From JAGTVG01 sp964543195 (lineage in GTDB: Bacteria; Bacteroidota; Bacteroidia; Cytophagales; Cyclobacteriaceae): DNA of 64,000 nt. The translations under genes were made by a program, and so were the position numbers. A model generated the notes under the pieces. That model had not been told where the DNA came from. It made no database searches and saw only the letters and a list, made by a program, of their open reading frames with translations. Below, in pieces: positions 1 through 8,983 of the stretch. Position 1 is the first letter of the stretch; each line of letters starts with the position of its first letter. The stretch spans positions 1 to 64,000 of the forward strand of contig CAZIXF010000012.1 in assembly GCA_964543195.1 (NCBI GenBank), given 5' to 3'.

Positions 1-131
1 GAAATAGGCTGCTGAATTGCGCTTATCAGGGGTTAATCCCTTTTTGTAACTACCTTATAATAAATATTTTAAATAGTAAAAAACGGTTTATTTTGAGAAT
101 GGTTTATGAATAATCGGGGTTAATAAATTAT

Positions 132-164
132 TTGCCTGTTTATTTTGTTATATAAATAAATTTG
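132..164 (+). promoter_or_regulatory. Bacteroidota-type promoter for the ZIP transporter
   Basis: A perfect -7 element TAAATTTG (157-164) matches the Bacteroidota consensus TAnnTTTG, with a TTG (132-134) 22 bp upstream as the -33 element. It lies about 49 bp before the ZIP start codon. The same geometry recurs before the DUF2795 gene in this window. The match is read by eye and the transcription start is inferred. Confidence 0.5.
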
Positions 165-212
165 AATACGCTATAGCGGTACTTCTTGTTTTTGAGCTTA
201 GCCTGATGCCGG

Positions 213-986
213 ATGCCATATTTATTTTTAATTAAAAGTTTTATAGCGGGGGTCATTGCCAGTTTTGCCTGTGGGGCTGGTGCGCTTCCCCTGGCCATTA
301 AGCGGTTGGACCCAGGCAGGCATACCGGTCTGGGATATGGTGTGGCCGGTGGATTGATGTTTGCTGCTTCGGTATATAATCTGATATTGCCGGGTTTTAA
401 CCTCAATTCCAATGAAATGAGCATCCACCAGGTGCTTCCCGTTATCAGTGGCATCATTTTGGGATCGTTATTCTTATGGGGGACAGACAAATTCCTTTCC
501 AAGGACAGGCTGGAAAATAAAAACTGGAAAAAATGGGGTGGGAGGATTGAGATCCTGATATTTGTAACCATGGCCGTACACAGCATCCCTGAAGGTGTGG
601 CGGTTGGTGTGGGATATGCATCGGAAGAAGTGGCGGATACCCAACTGGGAAATTACATCGCGCTGGCGATAGCAATACATAATATTCCGGAAGGTCTTGC
701 TGTGGCCATTCCATTAAGAGCTGCAGGCGCATCGATCAATAAATGTTTTTGGGCAGCTTTTTTAACCAGTCTGCCACAACCGGTTGCAGCTATTCCAGCG
801 GGCATCGTCTCTTGGTTGTTTAAGCCCATAATGCCCATCCTGATGGGATTTGCGGCAGGAGCCATGATTTTTCTGATCATACTTGAATTGATTCCCGAAG
901 CCCTGAGTACGGAAAGGCCTACACGTATTGCCTGGGCATTTACCATAGGATTTTGTTTAATGATACTGGTTCAGGTGATATTATAA
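213..986 (+). CDS. ZIP family divalent metal transporter
   Basis: A 257-residue integral membrane protein of the ZIP (ZupT-like) family, which imports zinc, iron and related divalent metals across the inner membrane. Two diagnostic HxxPEG motifs are visible: HSIPEG at residues 123-128 and HNIPEG at 156-161. These are the metal-binding residues of transmembrane helices 4 and 5. Hydrophobic segments cover the N-terminus and C-terminus, and the length is normal for bacterial ZIPs. ATG at 213 gives MPYLFLIK; an earlier in-frame start is not evident. It converges with the AI-2E gene, leaving only 30 bp. Metal specificity cannot be told from sequence. Confidence 0.9.
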   Translation: MPYLFLIKSFIAGVIASFACGAGALPLAIKRLDPGRHTGLGYGVAGGLMFAASVYNLILPGFNLNSNEMSIHQVLPVISGIILGSLFLWGTDKFLSKDRLENKNWKKWGGRIEILIFVTMAVHSIPEGVAVGVGYASEEVADTQLGNYIALAIAIHNIPEGLAVAIPLRAAGASINKCFWAAFLTSLPQPVAAIPAGIVSWLFKPIMPILMGFAAGAMIFLIILELIPEALSTERPTRIAWAFTIGFCLMILVQVIL

Positions 987-1016
987 AACCGGTCATGGAT
1001 CATTCAGCCGGCCCGG

Positions 1017-2114
1017 TTATTCACTTTCCTTATTCCGATCGGGTATTAACAAGGATTCCACATTCCCGGTCTCCGACAATAAAATGGCAATTTTTTTTGA
1101 ATTCGGGAACTGAGCCATGATGATGGTCAGAACCGACATGATCGGAACAGAAAGGATCATTCCCAGAACCCCCCATATGGATCCCCAGACCACCAGGGAG
1201 AGTACGACTACCAGGGGACTCAGGTTGAGGGTTCTTCCCATGATCCTGGGTTCCAGATAATTGGCATTCACGATCTGCACGGCTTCCACTGCAAGAAATA
1301 CCCAGATGAAATATAAGACATCGTTGAACTGGAAAATTGCAAAGATTGAAGGTAACAAAGTGGCCACAAGCGAACCCACATAGGGGATATAGTTGAACAG
1401 GAAAATAATGAAGGCCCATAAAATAGCGAAGTCAACTCCAAAAATTACCAGTACGATATAACTCATGATTCCTGTGGAAATGCTTACAATGGTTTTCATT
1501 AAAATATATCTCCTGATCGAATCATTTATCCGTTTAAGGATACTTCGCACGTTTGCATATTGCTGCTTCGTACTCGAAATGATCTTGATCTTGCTGGCAA
1601 AAATAATCTCTTCAATCAGCAGAAAAATCACATAAATTACGATCATGACCACATTGCCCACCGCTACAGTAACCGAATTGAGAATGTTGGTCAAATACTG
1701 CGTTATATTAATATCCTCAAGTCTGGATTCCAGCGTGGAAGCAAGCTCCCCCAGGTTCAGCTTCTGTCCGATCTCATTGATAAGACTTTCTTCCACCCTG
1801 CTGTACTCGGGAATTTTTCTGACGATCTGTTCGATATTGCTTACCAGCAATTCTCCTATCGACCCGATAACTACCAGCATGAAAATTAGCGCAATCGTTC
1901 CCCGTATCCACCTGGGCATGCTTTTTCCCTTTAATTTGATCTTGCCCAAAAAGATCCTGGTCTCCTTTATAAAGTACCAGAATACCAGGGCCAGGATAAA
2001 AGGTTTTAGTATTTCCTGGAAATAGATCAGCATCACCAGGATGGCCGTGATGATGATCATCCAGTAGGCGATCTTTTTTAGCTCAACTTCATTGTTTGTT
2101 TCATTATTTCCCAT
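1017..2114 (-). CDS. AI-2E family transporter (PerM/TqsA-like)
   Basis: A 365-residue polytopic membrane protein of the AI-2E transporter family (PF01594). The architecture fits: two N-terminal membrane segments (about residues 14-45), another pair around 70-85, a soluble mid-region rich in charged residues (about 85-130), then five or so hydrophobic helices to the C-terminus with the conserved PYVGS and EPRIMG/LSPLVVVLSL stretches. Members are variously described as autoinducer-2 exporters or sodium/proton antiporters, so the substrate is open. The gene stands alone, convergent with the ZIP gene. Confidence 0.85.
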   Translation of the reverse strand: MGNNETNNEVELKKIAYWMIIITAILVMLIYFQEILKPFILALVFWYFIKETRIFLGKIKLKGKSMPRWIRGTIALIFMLVVIGSIGELLVSNIEQIVRKIPEYSRVEESLINEIGQKLNLGELASTLESRLEDINITQYLTNILNSVTVAVGNVVMIVIYVIFLLIEEIIFASKIKIISSTKQQYANVRSILKRINDSIRRYILMKTIVSISTGIMSYIVLVIFGVDFAILWAFIIFLFNYIPYVGSLVATLLPSIFAIFQFNDVLYFIWVFLAVEAVQIVNANYLEPRIMGRTLNLSPLVVVLSLVVWGSIWGVLGMILSVPIMSVLTIIMAQFPNSKKIAILLSETGNVESLLIPDRNKESE

Positions 2115-2324
2115 TGCTCATATATAGAAAACCGGAAATTATCTGATGATCTTCCGGGATTTGAATAAACCGTATTTTAATGTTGAAGAATAAAACGATA
2201 ATAGTTAAAATAAATTGATGGACCTTGTTTGTTAAAAAAGTTAAATCATTTTTTTCGAAAAATCAGCGATTACTCATTAATTTTTTAATCAAGATAAAGG
2301 AAAAATAATCCCGGATTCACAGGT

Positions 2325-2792
2325 TTATAAATTCAAATACATATGAAATGTGTAGGGTTTCAATCCGAGTTTCTCATAAAAATGAATGGCCCTTTTATTT
2401 CCGGCTGCTACCTGGAGTTCAATCCTGTCAATTCCTTTATTTTTCGACCAGGATACGGCCTCAATAAAAAATAATTTTCCGATCCCCTGTCCTCTGAATT
2501 CTTCAACCACAGCTATATCATTAATAAGGCAGTATTTATATTTTTCCAGGATGGGGGGATGTTCCATAAGCTGGGCTATCTGATAACCGATGATCTTTTT
2601 ATCATATTCTGCTACCAGGACCAGGCTTTTTTCATTTTTTAAGATTGTCTTTATAAACTTTCCAACAAGTTCGGGAGCATTTTCTTTTCTGCTCCAGAAA
2701 GGATCAAATGGCTTGTGATAATCCATAAAATCTTTCCAGATCTCCAGGATATCAGGTATATCATCTGTTTTCGCTTTTCTGATCTTTATCAC
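2325..2792 (-). CDS. GNAT family N-acetyltransferase
   Basis: A 155-residue GNAT fold protein. The acetyl-CoA binding motif A is visible as RGQGIGKLFF (about residues 99-108), and the later motif around NKRAIHFYEKLGL is typical of the family's C-terminal half. It starts with GTG at 2792, only two bases after the TAA of the upstream 59-residue gene. No closer ATG exists, so translation is probably coupled. The substrate is unknown; the sequence resembles generic small-molecule or peptide acetyltransferases. Confidence 0.85.
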   Translation of the reverse strand: MIKIRKAKTDDIPDILEIWKDFMDYHKPFDPFWSRKENAPELVGKFIKTILKNEKSLVLVAEYDKKIIGYQIAQLMEHPPILEKYKYCLINDIAVVEEFRGQGIGKLFFIEAVSWSKNKGIDRIELQVAAGNKRAIHFYEKLGLKPYTFHMYLNL

Positions 2793-2794
2793 AA

Positions 2795-2974
2795 TTATGT
2801 GTCAGTGTTTTTTTCCAGACTCTCAATTTCTTTCAGTATATCTTCTGCTTCGGCTGTTACGGCATCGGATGCCCTGCGGTCAGTGTGCGAGAGTTGGTAT
2901 GCTTTTCTCATCATTTTTTCATATTGAGCCTGAAGTTTTTCCTTCCTGCTTTTCTTTTTGAATAGTCCAAACAT
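2795..2974 (-). CDS. Lacal_2735-type small charged protein
   Basis: A 59-residue protein with an ATG at 2974. It begins MFGLFKKKSRKEKL, followed by a short helical, charged region that includes the stretch KAYQLSHTDRRASDA and ends ESLEKNTDT. The start and the DRR-S-D-A core match the small Lacal_2735 (DUF6435) family seen in marine Bacteroidota and Gammaproteobacteria, whose function is unknown. It lies directly upstream of the GNAT gene and shares its transcript (stop and GTG start are two bases apart). Confidence 0.75.
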   Translation of the reverse strand: MFGLFKKKSRKEKLQAQYEKMMRKAYQLSHTDRRASDAVTAEAEDILKEIESLEKNTDT

Positions 2975-3038
2975 AAGATTCGATGTTTTTTAAAAGTTTA
3001 ACTGAATTATGCCTGAAAAGTTTGCTGGCAAGGTGGAT

Positions 3039-4556
3039 TTAGCCTGTATTATTTTCTTCAGAAGCCTCGTACGTAATCTCTTCCTTCAACCGGCCTCTTC
3101 GATTATAAAACTTCCATTTGCCCGATAATTTGCCGTTTATGTATTCCCCTTTGGATTCAACATTGCCGTTTTCATGAAAATATGTCCACAGACCATGTTT
3201 CTGGCCGTCTTTCATCGTTCCTTTTATTGAGAGATTTCCTTCCTCGTCAAAGTACTCCCAGGAGCCGTTAGGAAGTCCGTCCTCATATTCTGTTTTTTCC
3301 CGGATATTTTTGTTTCTGTAATATTTTATCCTCAGGCCGTTTCCATTTGTAAGTGTACCACTGCTCAATGTATCATCGGGAAAAAAAACATCCGTGATCT
3401 CCAGTAGCTTCCCGCCGGACCAGGTTTCTTCCTGTTTCACCGAGCCATCAGGCCAGAAAATACCCCAGAGGCCGTCCTGTTTTCCATTAATATAAGAACC
3501 GATCGACTCGATATTATCATCTCCGTAATAAAAGAACCACTGTCCATTTTCCAGTCCCTTTTCGAATTTTCCTTCCGAAATAAGATATCCGTATTCATTG
3601 AAATATTTCCATAAGCCCTCCTTCAGATCGTCACGATAAGTTCCTACAGAAAAAATCACCCCGGTATCATAAAAATTTTTCCATTCCCCGGTCCTTTTAC
3701 CCAATACATACTTTCCGGTAGCACTGATATTACCATTGGGATGATATTCGATATAAGGACCATCCAGCAGGCCATTTTCAAATGTCATGCGGTTTTTTAA
3801 CTGGCCGTTTTCATAATAGAACGACCATTTACCTACCGGAACATCTTTCTCATAGGTCCTGACCGATTTAACCGATCCATCAGGATAATATTCCTTACAG
3901 GTACCATGTTTAAAACCATCTTCATAGGTACAGGAAGAGGACACATAGCCGTATTCATCATAATTTCCATATTGACTGTATTCTTTCCATTCGCCATTTT
4001 TTACGCCCATTTCATAGGTTCCCATGGTGATCAGCTCTCCAAACAGGTCATATTCCCGGTAAGTGCCGTCAAGGGTGTCCCGTGTGTACTCAGCTTCTAT
4101 ATAGGGCAGGCCTGAGTCCTTGTAATACCTCCACGCCCTTGTCTTAAGTCCGTTTTTATAGGGTCCCTCACTTTTCAGTGTGCCATCTTTGTAGTATTCC
4201 CTCCACATTCCTGTCTTCACAGTATCCTTCATCTCACCATATGCCTTGATCCTCCCATTCGGATGATACAGTTTGTACCGCCCGTTCACCTCTCCGTTTT
4301 CAAAATAAATTTCAAGTACTTTATCATCATTTTGATCAAAAAATTCCCATTTACCCGTTCGTTTATTATCTCTGAATTTACCAATCTCCGTAAGACCGGT
4401 GTTTTCGTTGTAAAGGATCCATTCACCTTCTTTTTTATTATCGATCACTTCTCCCTGGCCGACAATTGTACTGTCCTTAAAATAAAGGGTTCTCTGCTGT
4501 CCATAAGAAAATGGAGACAATAGTATGAACAAACTATATGCAATAACGAACCTCAT
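3039..4556 (-). CDS. Secreted YwqK/MORN-like repeat protein
   Basis: A 505-residue protein with a signal peptide (about residues 1-19, ending SYG) followed by some 18 tandem repeats of about 23 residues. Repeats have the pattern G-x-W-x-x-Y-x-x-x-G-x-[LIV]-x-x-x-G-x-Y-x-x-G-x-[KR]-x-G, characteristic of the MORN-like YwqK family (annotated as antitoxin in some databases). The protein is probably periplasmic or surface-exposed, with a beta-meander repeat scaffold. No toxin-like gene lies next to it, so the antitoxin name should not be taken literally. A clear SD (AGGTGG) precedes the ATG, and a near-consensus -7 element (TATACTTG) lies upstream. Confidence 0.8.
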   Translation of the reverse strand: MRFVIAYSLFILLSPFSYGQQRTLYFKDSTIVGQGEVIDNKKEGEWILYNENTGLTEIGKFRDNKRTGKWEFFDQNDDKVLEIYFENGEVNGRYKLYHPNGRIKAYGEMKDTVKTGMWREYYKDGTLKSEGPYKNGLKTRAWRYYKDSGLPYIEAEYTRDTLDGTYREYDLFGELITMGTYEMGVKNGEWKEYSQYGNYDEYGYVSSSCTYEDGFKHGTCKEYYPDGSVKSVRTYEKDVPVGKWSFYYENGQLKNRMTFENGLLDGPYIEYHPNGNISATGKYVLGKRTGEWKNFYDTGVIFSVGTYRDDLKEGLWKYFNEYGYLISEGKFEKGLENGQWFFYYGDDNIESIGSYINGKQDGLWGIFWPDGSVKQEETWSGGKLLEITDVFFPDDTLSSGTLTNGNGLRIKYYRNKNIREKTEYEDGLPNGSWEYFDEEGNLSIKGTMKDGQKHGLWTYFHENGNVESKGEYINGKLSGKWKFYNRRGRLKEEITYEASEENNTG

Positions 4557-4887
4557 AATAAATCCACCTCATTTTGAACTCATAAACAAGTATATATTTA
4601 TGACGTAATATATTAAATAATGTTATTTTGACGCATTATCCGCTTCAACGGTAAATATAACGGTTTTAAAATGTATAAATAAATGAAAAGAACAGAAGAC
4701 AGGAAGGATGCACTTGTAAAAATGATCTCTTCTTTTACAGACCGTTTTTTCCTATTGATAAAATTTTAAATTTCGAAATATAGTATAATCCTTACTACAG
4801 AATCTGCATTGAAAGTAAATTAGAGGGCATAACATTAAATTTTCCTGTAATTTTCTTAAATTAAGATGAATATCGACCTTGCTCCGA
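4557..4887. other. Intergenic gap between divergent genes
   Basis: This 331-bp A+T-rich spacer separates the divergent YwqK-like and GCS2-CBS genes. It carries the SD and near-consensus promoter of the minus-strand gene. A 28-codon reading frame beginning MKRTEDRKDALVKM (plus strand, from 4684) is present but has no supporting signal. No RNA gene or repeat was seen. Confidence 0.5.
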
Positions 4888-6831
4888 ATGGGAAAAGAAA
4901 AAATTAAATCGGTTGTTAAACAAAAAGACCTGAATAAGTTTACCAAAAGGCTTTTACGTGACATAAAAGCGCTGGAGCAGATGCTCAAGGAGGGGTATTT
5001 TGATACAGACATTGAAAGAATAGGGGCAGAACAGGAGATTTGTCTGATTGATCAGCATTTTAAACCTGCACCCCGAAATATGGAGCTTCTTAAAAAGCTG
5101 AACAATCCATATTACACCACCGAACTGGCTAAATTTAATCTTGAGGCTAATATTCCTCCCAGAATTTTTACTGCCGATTGTTTTTCCTCTCTTGAAAGAC
5201 AGATCAACCAGTTGTTGAATTCATTACGGAGCGAGGCCCGTAAAATTGATGTGGATTTTGTATTAACCGGTATTCTTCCTTCCATAAGGAAGTTCGACCT
5301 TGAACTGGATAATATGACACCGCTCAACCGGTATGCAGCCCTTGTTAAAACCATCAACCGGCTTAGAGGCAAGGTTTATGAATTACGCGTCCGGGGGATA
5401 GATGAACTTTTAATTAAGCACGATTCGGCCATGTTGGAAGCCTGTAATACCAGTTTTCAGGTTCATTTGCAGGTACACCCGGAAAATTTTGTAAGAAATT
5501 ATAACAATGCCCAGGTACTTACGGCACCGGTGCTGGCCATTGCATCCAATTCACCTCTCCTTTTCGGTAAACGCTTATGGAGGGAAACCAGGGTTGCTCT
5601 TTTCCAGCAATCTATCGATACCAGGATCTCCAGTGAACACCTGAGAGACCGAAGCCCCAGGGTTACCTTTGGAAATCAATGGTTAAATGATTCCATATTA
5701 GAATTGTATAAGGAGGATGTGATGCGGTTCAGGATCATGTTAATGACGTCCGAAGATGATGATGCATTAAGTGCACTGGATGATGGTCAGATCCCTGAGT
5801 TAAAAGCCCTGACCATTCACAATTCTACCGTATACAGGTGGAACCGGCCCTGTTATGGAATCGATGAAGATGGCAAACCTCATTTGAGGATTGAAAACCG
5901 GGCTTTGCCGGCAGGACCTACTGTTGTCGATGAAGTGGCTAATGCGGCTTTCTGGCTGGGTCTGATGAAAGGTTTTGCCGATGAATATCCCGATATAACC
6001 CAGGTAATGAATTTCGATGATGCCAAATCCAATTTTTTTGCAACAGCCAGAGAAGGAATGAACACAGAACTGGCCTGGGCGCGGGGTAAAAAAATTGCCG
6101 TGGCGGACCTGATAAAAAATGAACTGCTCCCGATAGCCAGAAAAGGGTTGGAAAAAAACAAGGTGGATAAAGATGACATCAACCGATACCTTAGTGTAAT
6201 AGAGGAAAGAAATGAATCAAGGCAGAATGGTTCGACCTGGATCCTTTCCTCCTTTACCAAGCTTGCCAAGGAGGCCAGTCGTGAAGAAATTTCCATTGCG
6301 CTCACTTCTGCCATGTTGACGAATCAAAAAAAGGAGATTCCCATTCATAAATGGCCCCTGGCCGATATTTCAGATATATCCAATTGGGCTCCCATCAACC
6401 TGATCGTGGAAGAATTTATGGATACAGACCTGTTTACTGTCCATAAGGACGATATCGTTGAGCTGGTGGCCGACATGATGGATTGGCAGCGACTCAGGTA
6501 TGTGCTTGTGGAAGATGGCAAAGGGAACCTGAATGGTCTGGTATCGTCAAGTTTATTATTGAGGCATTTCAGAAACAAACTTGAGTTAAATGAATCCAAA
6601 CCAACCATCGTGTCTGAAATTATGGTTAAAGATCCCATAACTATAAGGCCTGAGGCAAGGATCAGTGATGCAATGAAAATAATGAAAAATCATAGAATCG
6701 GTTGCCTTCCTGTCATCAAAAACGGAAAACTAATCGGGGTGATCACTGAAAAGAATTTCAGGAGTATATCAGCCACACTTCTGAATATCCTGGTCAATAA
6801 AGACAAAGATGAGATAAAAAGGAATGTATAG
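4888..6831 (+). CDS. GCS2-type carboxylate-amine ligase fused to CBS domains
   Basis: A 647-residue cytosolic protein. The first 450 residues or so belong to the glutamate-cysteine ligase 2 superfamily: IGAEQEICLI near residue 45 supplies the acidic metal-ligand pair, and RIENRALPAGPTVVDE near 330 is the conserved core of this subfamily. The C-terminus has two CBS repeats (about 505-560 and 575-635, the latter with MVKDPITIRPEA and RIGCLPVIKNGKLIGVIT), which usually bind adenine nucleotides and gate activity. ATG at 4888 is preferred; a TTG nine bases earlier is also possible. It overlaps the M14 hydrolase gene by 8 bp. True glutathione synthesis is unlikely; a different amide ligation is inferred. 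Confidence 0.8.
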   Translation: MGKEKIKSVVKQKDLNKFTKRLLRDIKALEQMLKEGYFDTDIERIGAEQEICLIDQHFKPAPRNMELLKKLNNPYYTTELAKFNLEANIPPRIFTADCFSSLERQINQLLNSLRSEARKIDVDFVLTGILPSIRKFDLELDNMTPLNRYAALVKTINRLRGKVYELRVRGIDELLIKHDSAMLEACNTSFQVHLQVHPENFVRNYNNAQVLTAPVLAIASNSPLLFGKRLWRETRVALFQQSIDTRISSEHLRDRSPRVTFGNQWLNDSILELYKEDVMRFRIMLMTSEDDDALSALDDGQIPELKALTIHNSTVYRWNRPCYGIDEDGKPHLRIENRALPAGPTVVDEVANAAFWLGLMKGFADEYPDITQVMNFDDAKSNFFATAREGMNTELAWARGKKIAVADLIKNELLPIARKGLEKNKVDKDDINRYLSVIEERNESRQNGSTWILSSFTKLAKEASREEISIALTSAMLTNQKKEIPIHKWPLADISDISNWAPINLIVEEFMDTDLFTVHKDDIVELVADMMDWQRLRYVLVEDGKGNLNGLVSSSLLLRHFRNKLELNESKPTIVSEIMVKDPITIRPEARISDAMKIMKNHRIGCLPVIKNGKLIGVITEKNFRSISATLLNILVNKDKDEIKRNV

Positions 6832-7738
6832 GATCATAAATGAAGTCAATGGTGATGGCCCGGGACCTCTCATCGTTCTGATTGGCAGCCTTCACGGTAA
6901 TGAAACCGGTGGTGTCAAGGCCATAAATAATGTATTTTCAAAAATAGAAGAAGATCACATTCCGGTAAAAGGAAAGTTGACCGGTATCCTGGGCAATGTG
7001 CAGGCCTATCTGGCAAGGAAAAGATTTATTGACTACGACCTGAACCGTTCGTGGACTGAAGAGCAGGTCGACAAACTGAAAAATAACGGAAAATTCATTC
7101 AATTCCGTGAAGATCAGGAAATGATCGAATTGATCGATTTTTTTGACTCGCTTCCCCCGAATACCTATACCGAGAAAATCTGTGTTGATCTTCATACTAC
7201 CTCCGCTGAGAATGGTAATTTCATCGTGGTATCAGAATCCTCAGCCGATCACCCGGTGATAGGAGCCTTACGGCTTCCTTTAATACTGGACCTGGAAAAA
7301 CATATCCGGGGTACCTTACTGAAATATCTTGAAAAAAGGGATATTTTATGCTTTGCTTTTGAAGGTGGCCTGATTGGAAGTGAAGTAGCAGTAAAACTCC
7401 ATATGGCAGGCATCTGGGAAATTCTTATCACTTCCGGGGCAGTAGACAAAGCATACCCTGAAGATATTTTACAGATGGCCACACTTCTGCAAACCTTTTC
7501 GGCTGAATTGCCCGATAAACTCCGGGTTAAATATCATTACTGGATTACGGAAGAGGATGAGTTTAAAATGAAACCGGGTTTTATGAATTTTCAACGGGTA
7601 AAAAAAGGAGAAGTAATTGCCGAAGATTGTAATGGTGAGATCATTGCACTCATGGATGGGTTGATCTTCATGCCTCTGTATCAGCGCTCAGGGAATGACG
7701 GTTTTTTCATAGTAGAAGAAATCGATCCTTTGAAATAA
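6824..7738 (+). CDS. Succinylglutamate desuccinylase/aspartoacylase-like M14 hydrolase
   Basis: A 304-residue zinc hydrolase of the AstE/aspartoacylase family. The zinc site is intact: GSLHGNETGG gives His24 and Glu27, and VDLHTT gives His124. The general-base glutamate is plausible as E180 in FAFEGG. The family removes acyl groups from amino acids or cleaves gamma- and alpha-linked carboxyamides. It starts inside the last codons of the GCS2-CBS gene, so the two are translationally coupled and probably act on the same metabolite, one making and one breaking an amide bond. The substrate is not deducible. Confidence 0.85.
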   Translation: MYRIINEVNGDGPGPLIVLIGSLHGNETGGVKAINNVFSKIEEDHIPVKGKLTGILGNVQAYLARKRFIDYDLNRSWTEEQVDKLKNNGKFIQFREDQEMIELIDFFDSLPPNTYTEKICVDLHTTSAENGNFIVVSESSADHPVIGALRLPLILDLEKHIRGTLLKYLEKRDILCFAFEGGLIGSEVAVKLHMAGIWEILITSGAVDKAYPEDILQMATLLQTFSAELPDKLRVKYHYWITEEDEFKMKPGFMNFQRVKKGEVIAEDCNGEIIALMDGLIFMPLYQRSGNDGFFIVEEIDPLK

Positions 7739-7852
7739 TTTGTAATAAATTGGGTTATTGAACTGAAAATATCTGCTGTATCATAAAAAAATGTGTCAGG
7801 TTATGTTATTTTACCACGGAACTAAAAGCCTTAACATCAAAAATGTGAAACC

Positions 7853-8875
7853 ATGCCACAAAATCCGCATGATATTTTAAAGAAATTGAAAAACGGAGAA
7901 TATGCACCTGTTTACTTCCTCTTCGGGGATGAGCCTTATTTTATTGATCTGATCACGGAATACATTGCCGGTAATGCCTTAAATGAATCGGAAAAAGGTT
8001 TTAATCAAATGGTGTTATATGGTAAAGACCTGGCCGTTTCCGATGTGATCAATCATGCACGCAGATTCCCGATGATGGCCGAACGGCAGGTTGTTATCGT
8101 CAAGGAAGCGCAGGGGATCACCGATTTGAACCGCAACGAAAGTGAAGAAATGCTGAGCGCATATGTGTCGAACCCACTGCCCTCTACGATTCTGGTACTG
8201 GCCTTTAAAAATAAAAAGCCGGATAAGAGAAAAACCTTGTTTAAGAATCTGGAAAAACATGCGATAACTGTTGAGTCCAATAAGATTTACGATAATCAAT
8301 TACCTGACTGGATCAATGATTATATAAAAACACGCGGTCATACCATAGACATCAAGGCTTCCTATATGCTGGCCGAATTTATTGGTAACAACCTCGAACG
8401 CCTTTCCAATGAAATTGATAAGATATTGATCAATTATTCGGACCCGGTAGAAATAAATGCCGGGATCGTTCAGAAGTATATTGGGATAAGCAAAGATTAT
8501 AATTCATTTGAATTACAAAAGGCCATTGCCGTCAAGGATATTGTCAAGGCCAACCGGATTGTCAACTATTTTGGGGCTAATCCTAAAAACAACCCGGTCA
8601 TACCCATAATCGCTCTGATGTTTAATTTTTTTTCTAAACTGATGATAATCCACTCTACCAGAGACAGAAATCCGAAAACCCTTGCACAGTTAACAGGAGT
8701 ACATCCCTTTTTCATTAAAGAATATATCCATGCATCAGGCCATTATCCTTTACCGAAAGTTATTCAAAATATTCATTATATTCGTGAAGCTGATTTAAAA
8801 AGCAAAGGGGTAGGAGTGATCAATATGAAAGAATCGGAGATCCTGAAAGAGCTTGTTTATCATTTATTACATTAA
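7853..8875 (+). CDS. holA: DNA polymerase III subunit delta
   Basis: A 340-residue clamp-loader subunit of the HolA family. The N-terminal YFLFGDEPYFID stretch (about residues 22-33) is the diagnostic start of the family. It is followed by an AAA+-like domain without a functional Walker A, a middle domain with ELQKAIAVKDIVKANRI, and the C-terminal collar helices. It opens the sliding clamp for replication. The length is normal. It stands 114 bp downstream of the hydrolase gene and ahead of the TPR gene; no clear promoter was found. Confidence 0.9.
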   Translation: MPQNPHDILKKLKNGEYAPVYFLFGDEPYFIDLITEYIAGNALNESEKGFNQMVLYGKDLAVSDVINHARRFPMMAERQVVIVKEAQGITDLNRNESEEMLSAYVSNPLPSTILVLAFKNKKPDKRKTLFKNLEKHAITVESNKIYDNQLPDWINDYIKTRGHTIDIKASYMLAEFIGNNLERLSNEIDKILINYSDPVEINAGIVQKYIGISKDYNSFELQKAIAVKDIVKANRIVNYFGANPKNNPVIPIIALMFNFFSKLMIIHSTRDRNPKTLAQLTGVHPFFIKEYIHASGHYPLPKVIQNIHYIREADLKSKGVGVINMKESEILKELVYHLLH

Positions 8876-8983
8876 TTTTTTGGCCCGGTTTTGGCTTTGA
8901 TTCAAGCCATGGCATATGAATTTAATATCCAATAATGAATTTTGCTCAACGTTAGTTTCTAAAGAAGTACCATAATATTCCAC

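Noticed and set aside
8892..8909. Hairpin TGGCTT/AAGCCA after holA as a terminator
   Set aside because: Only 6 bp stem and no U-run follow; too weak.
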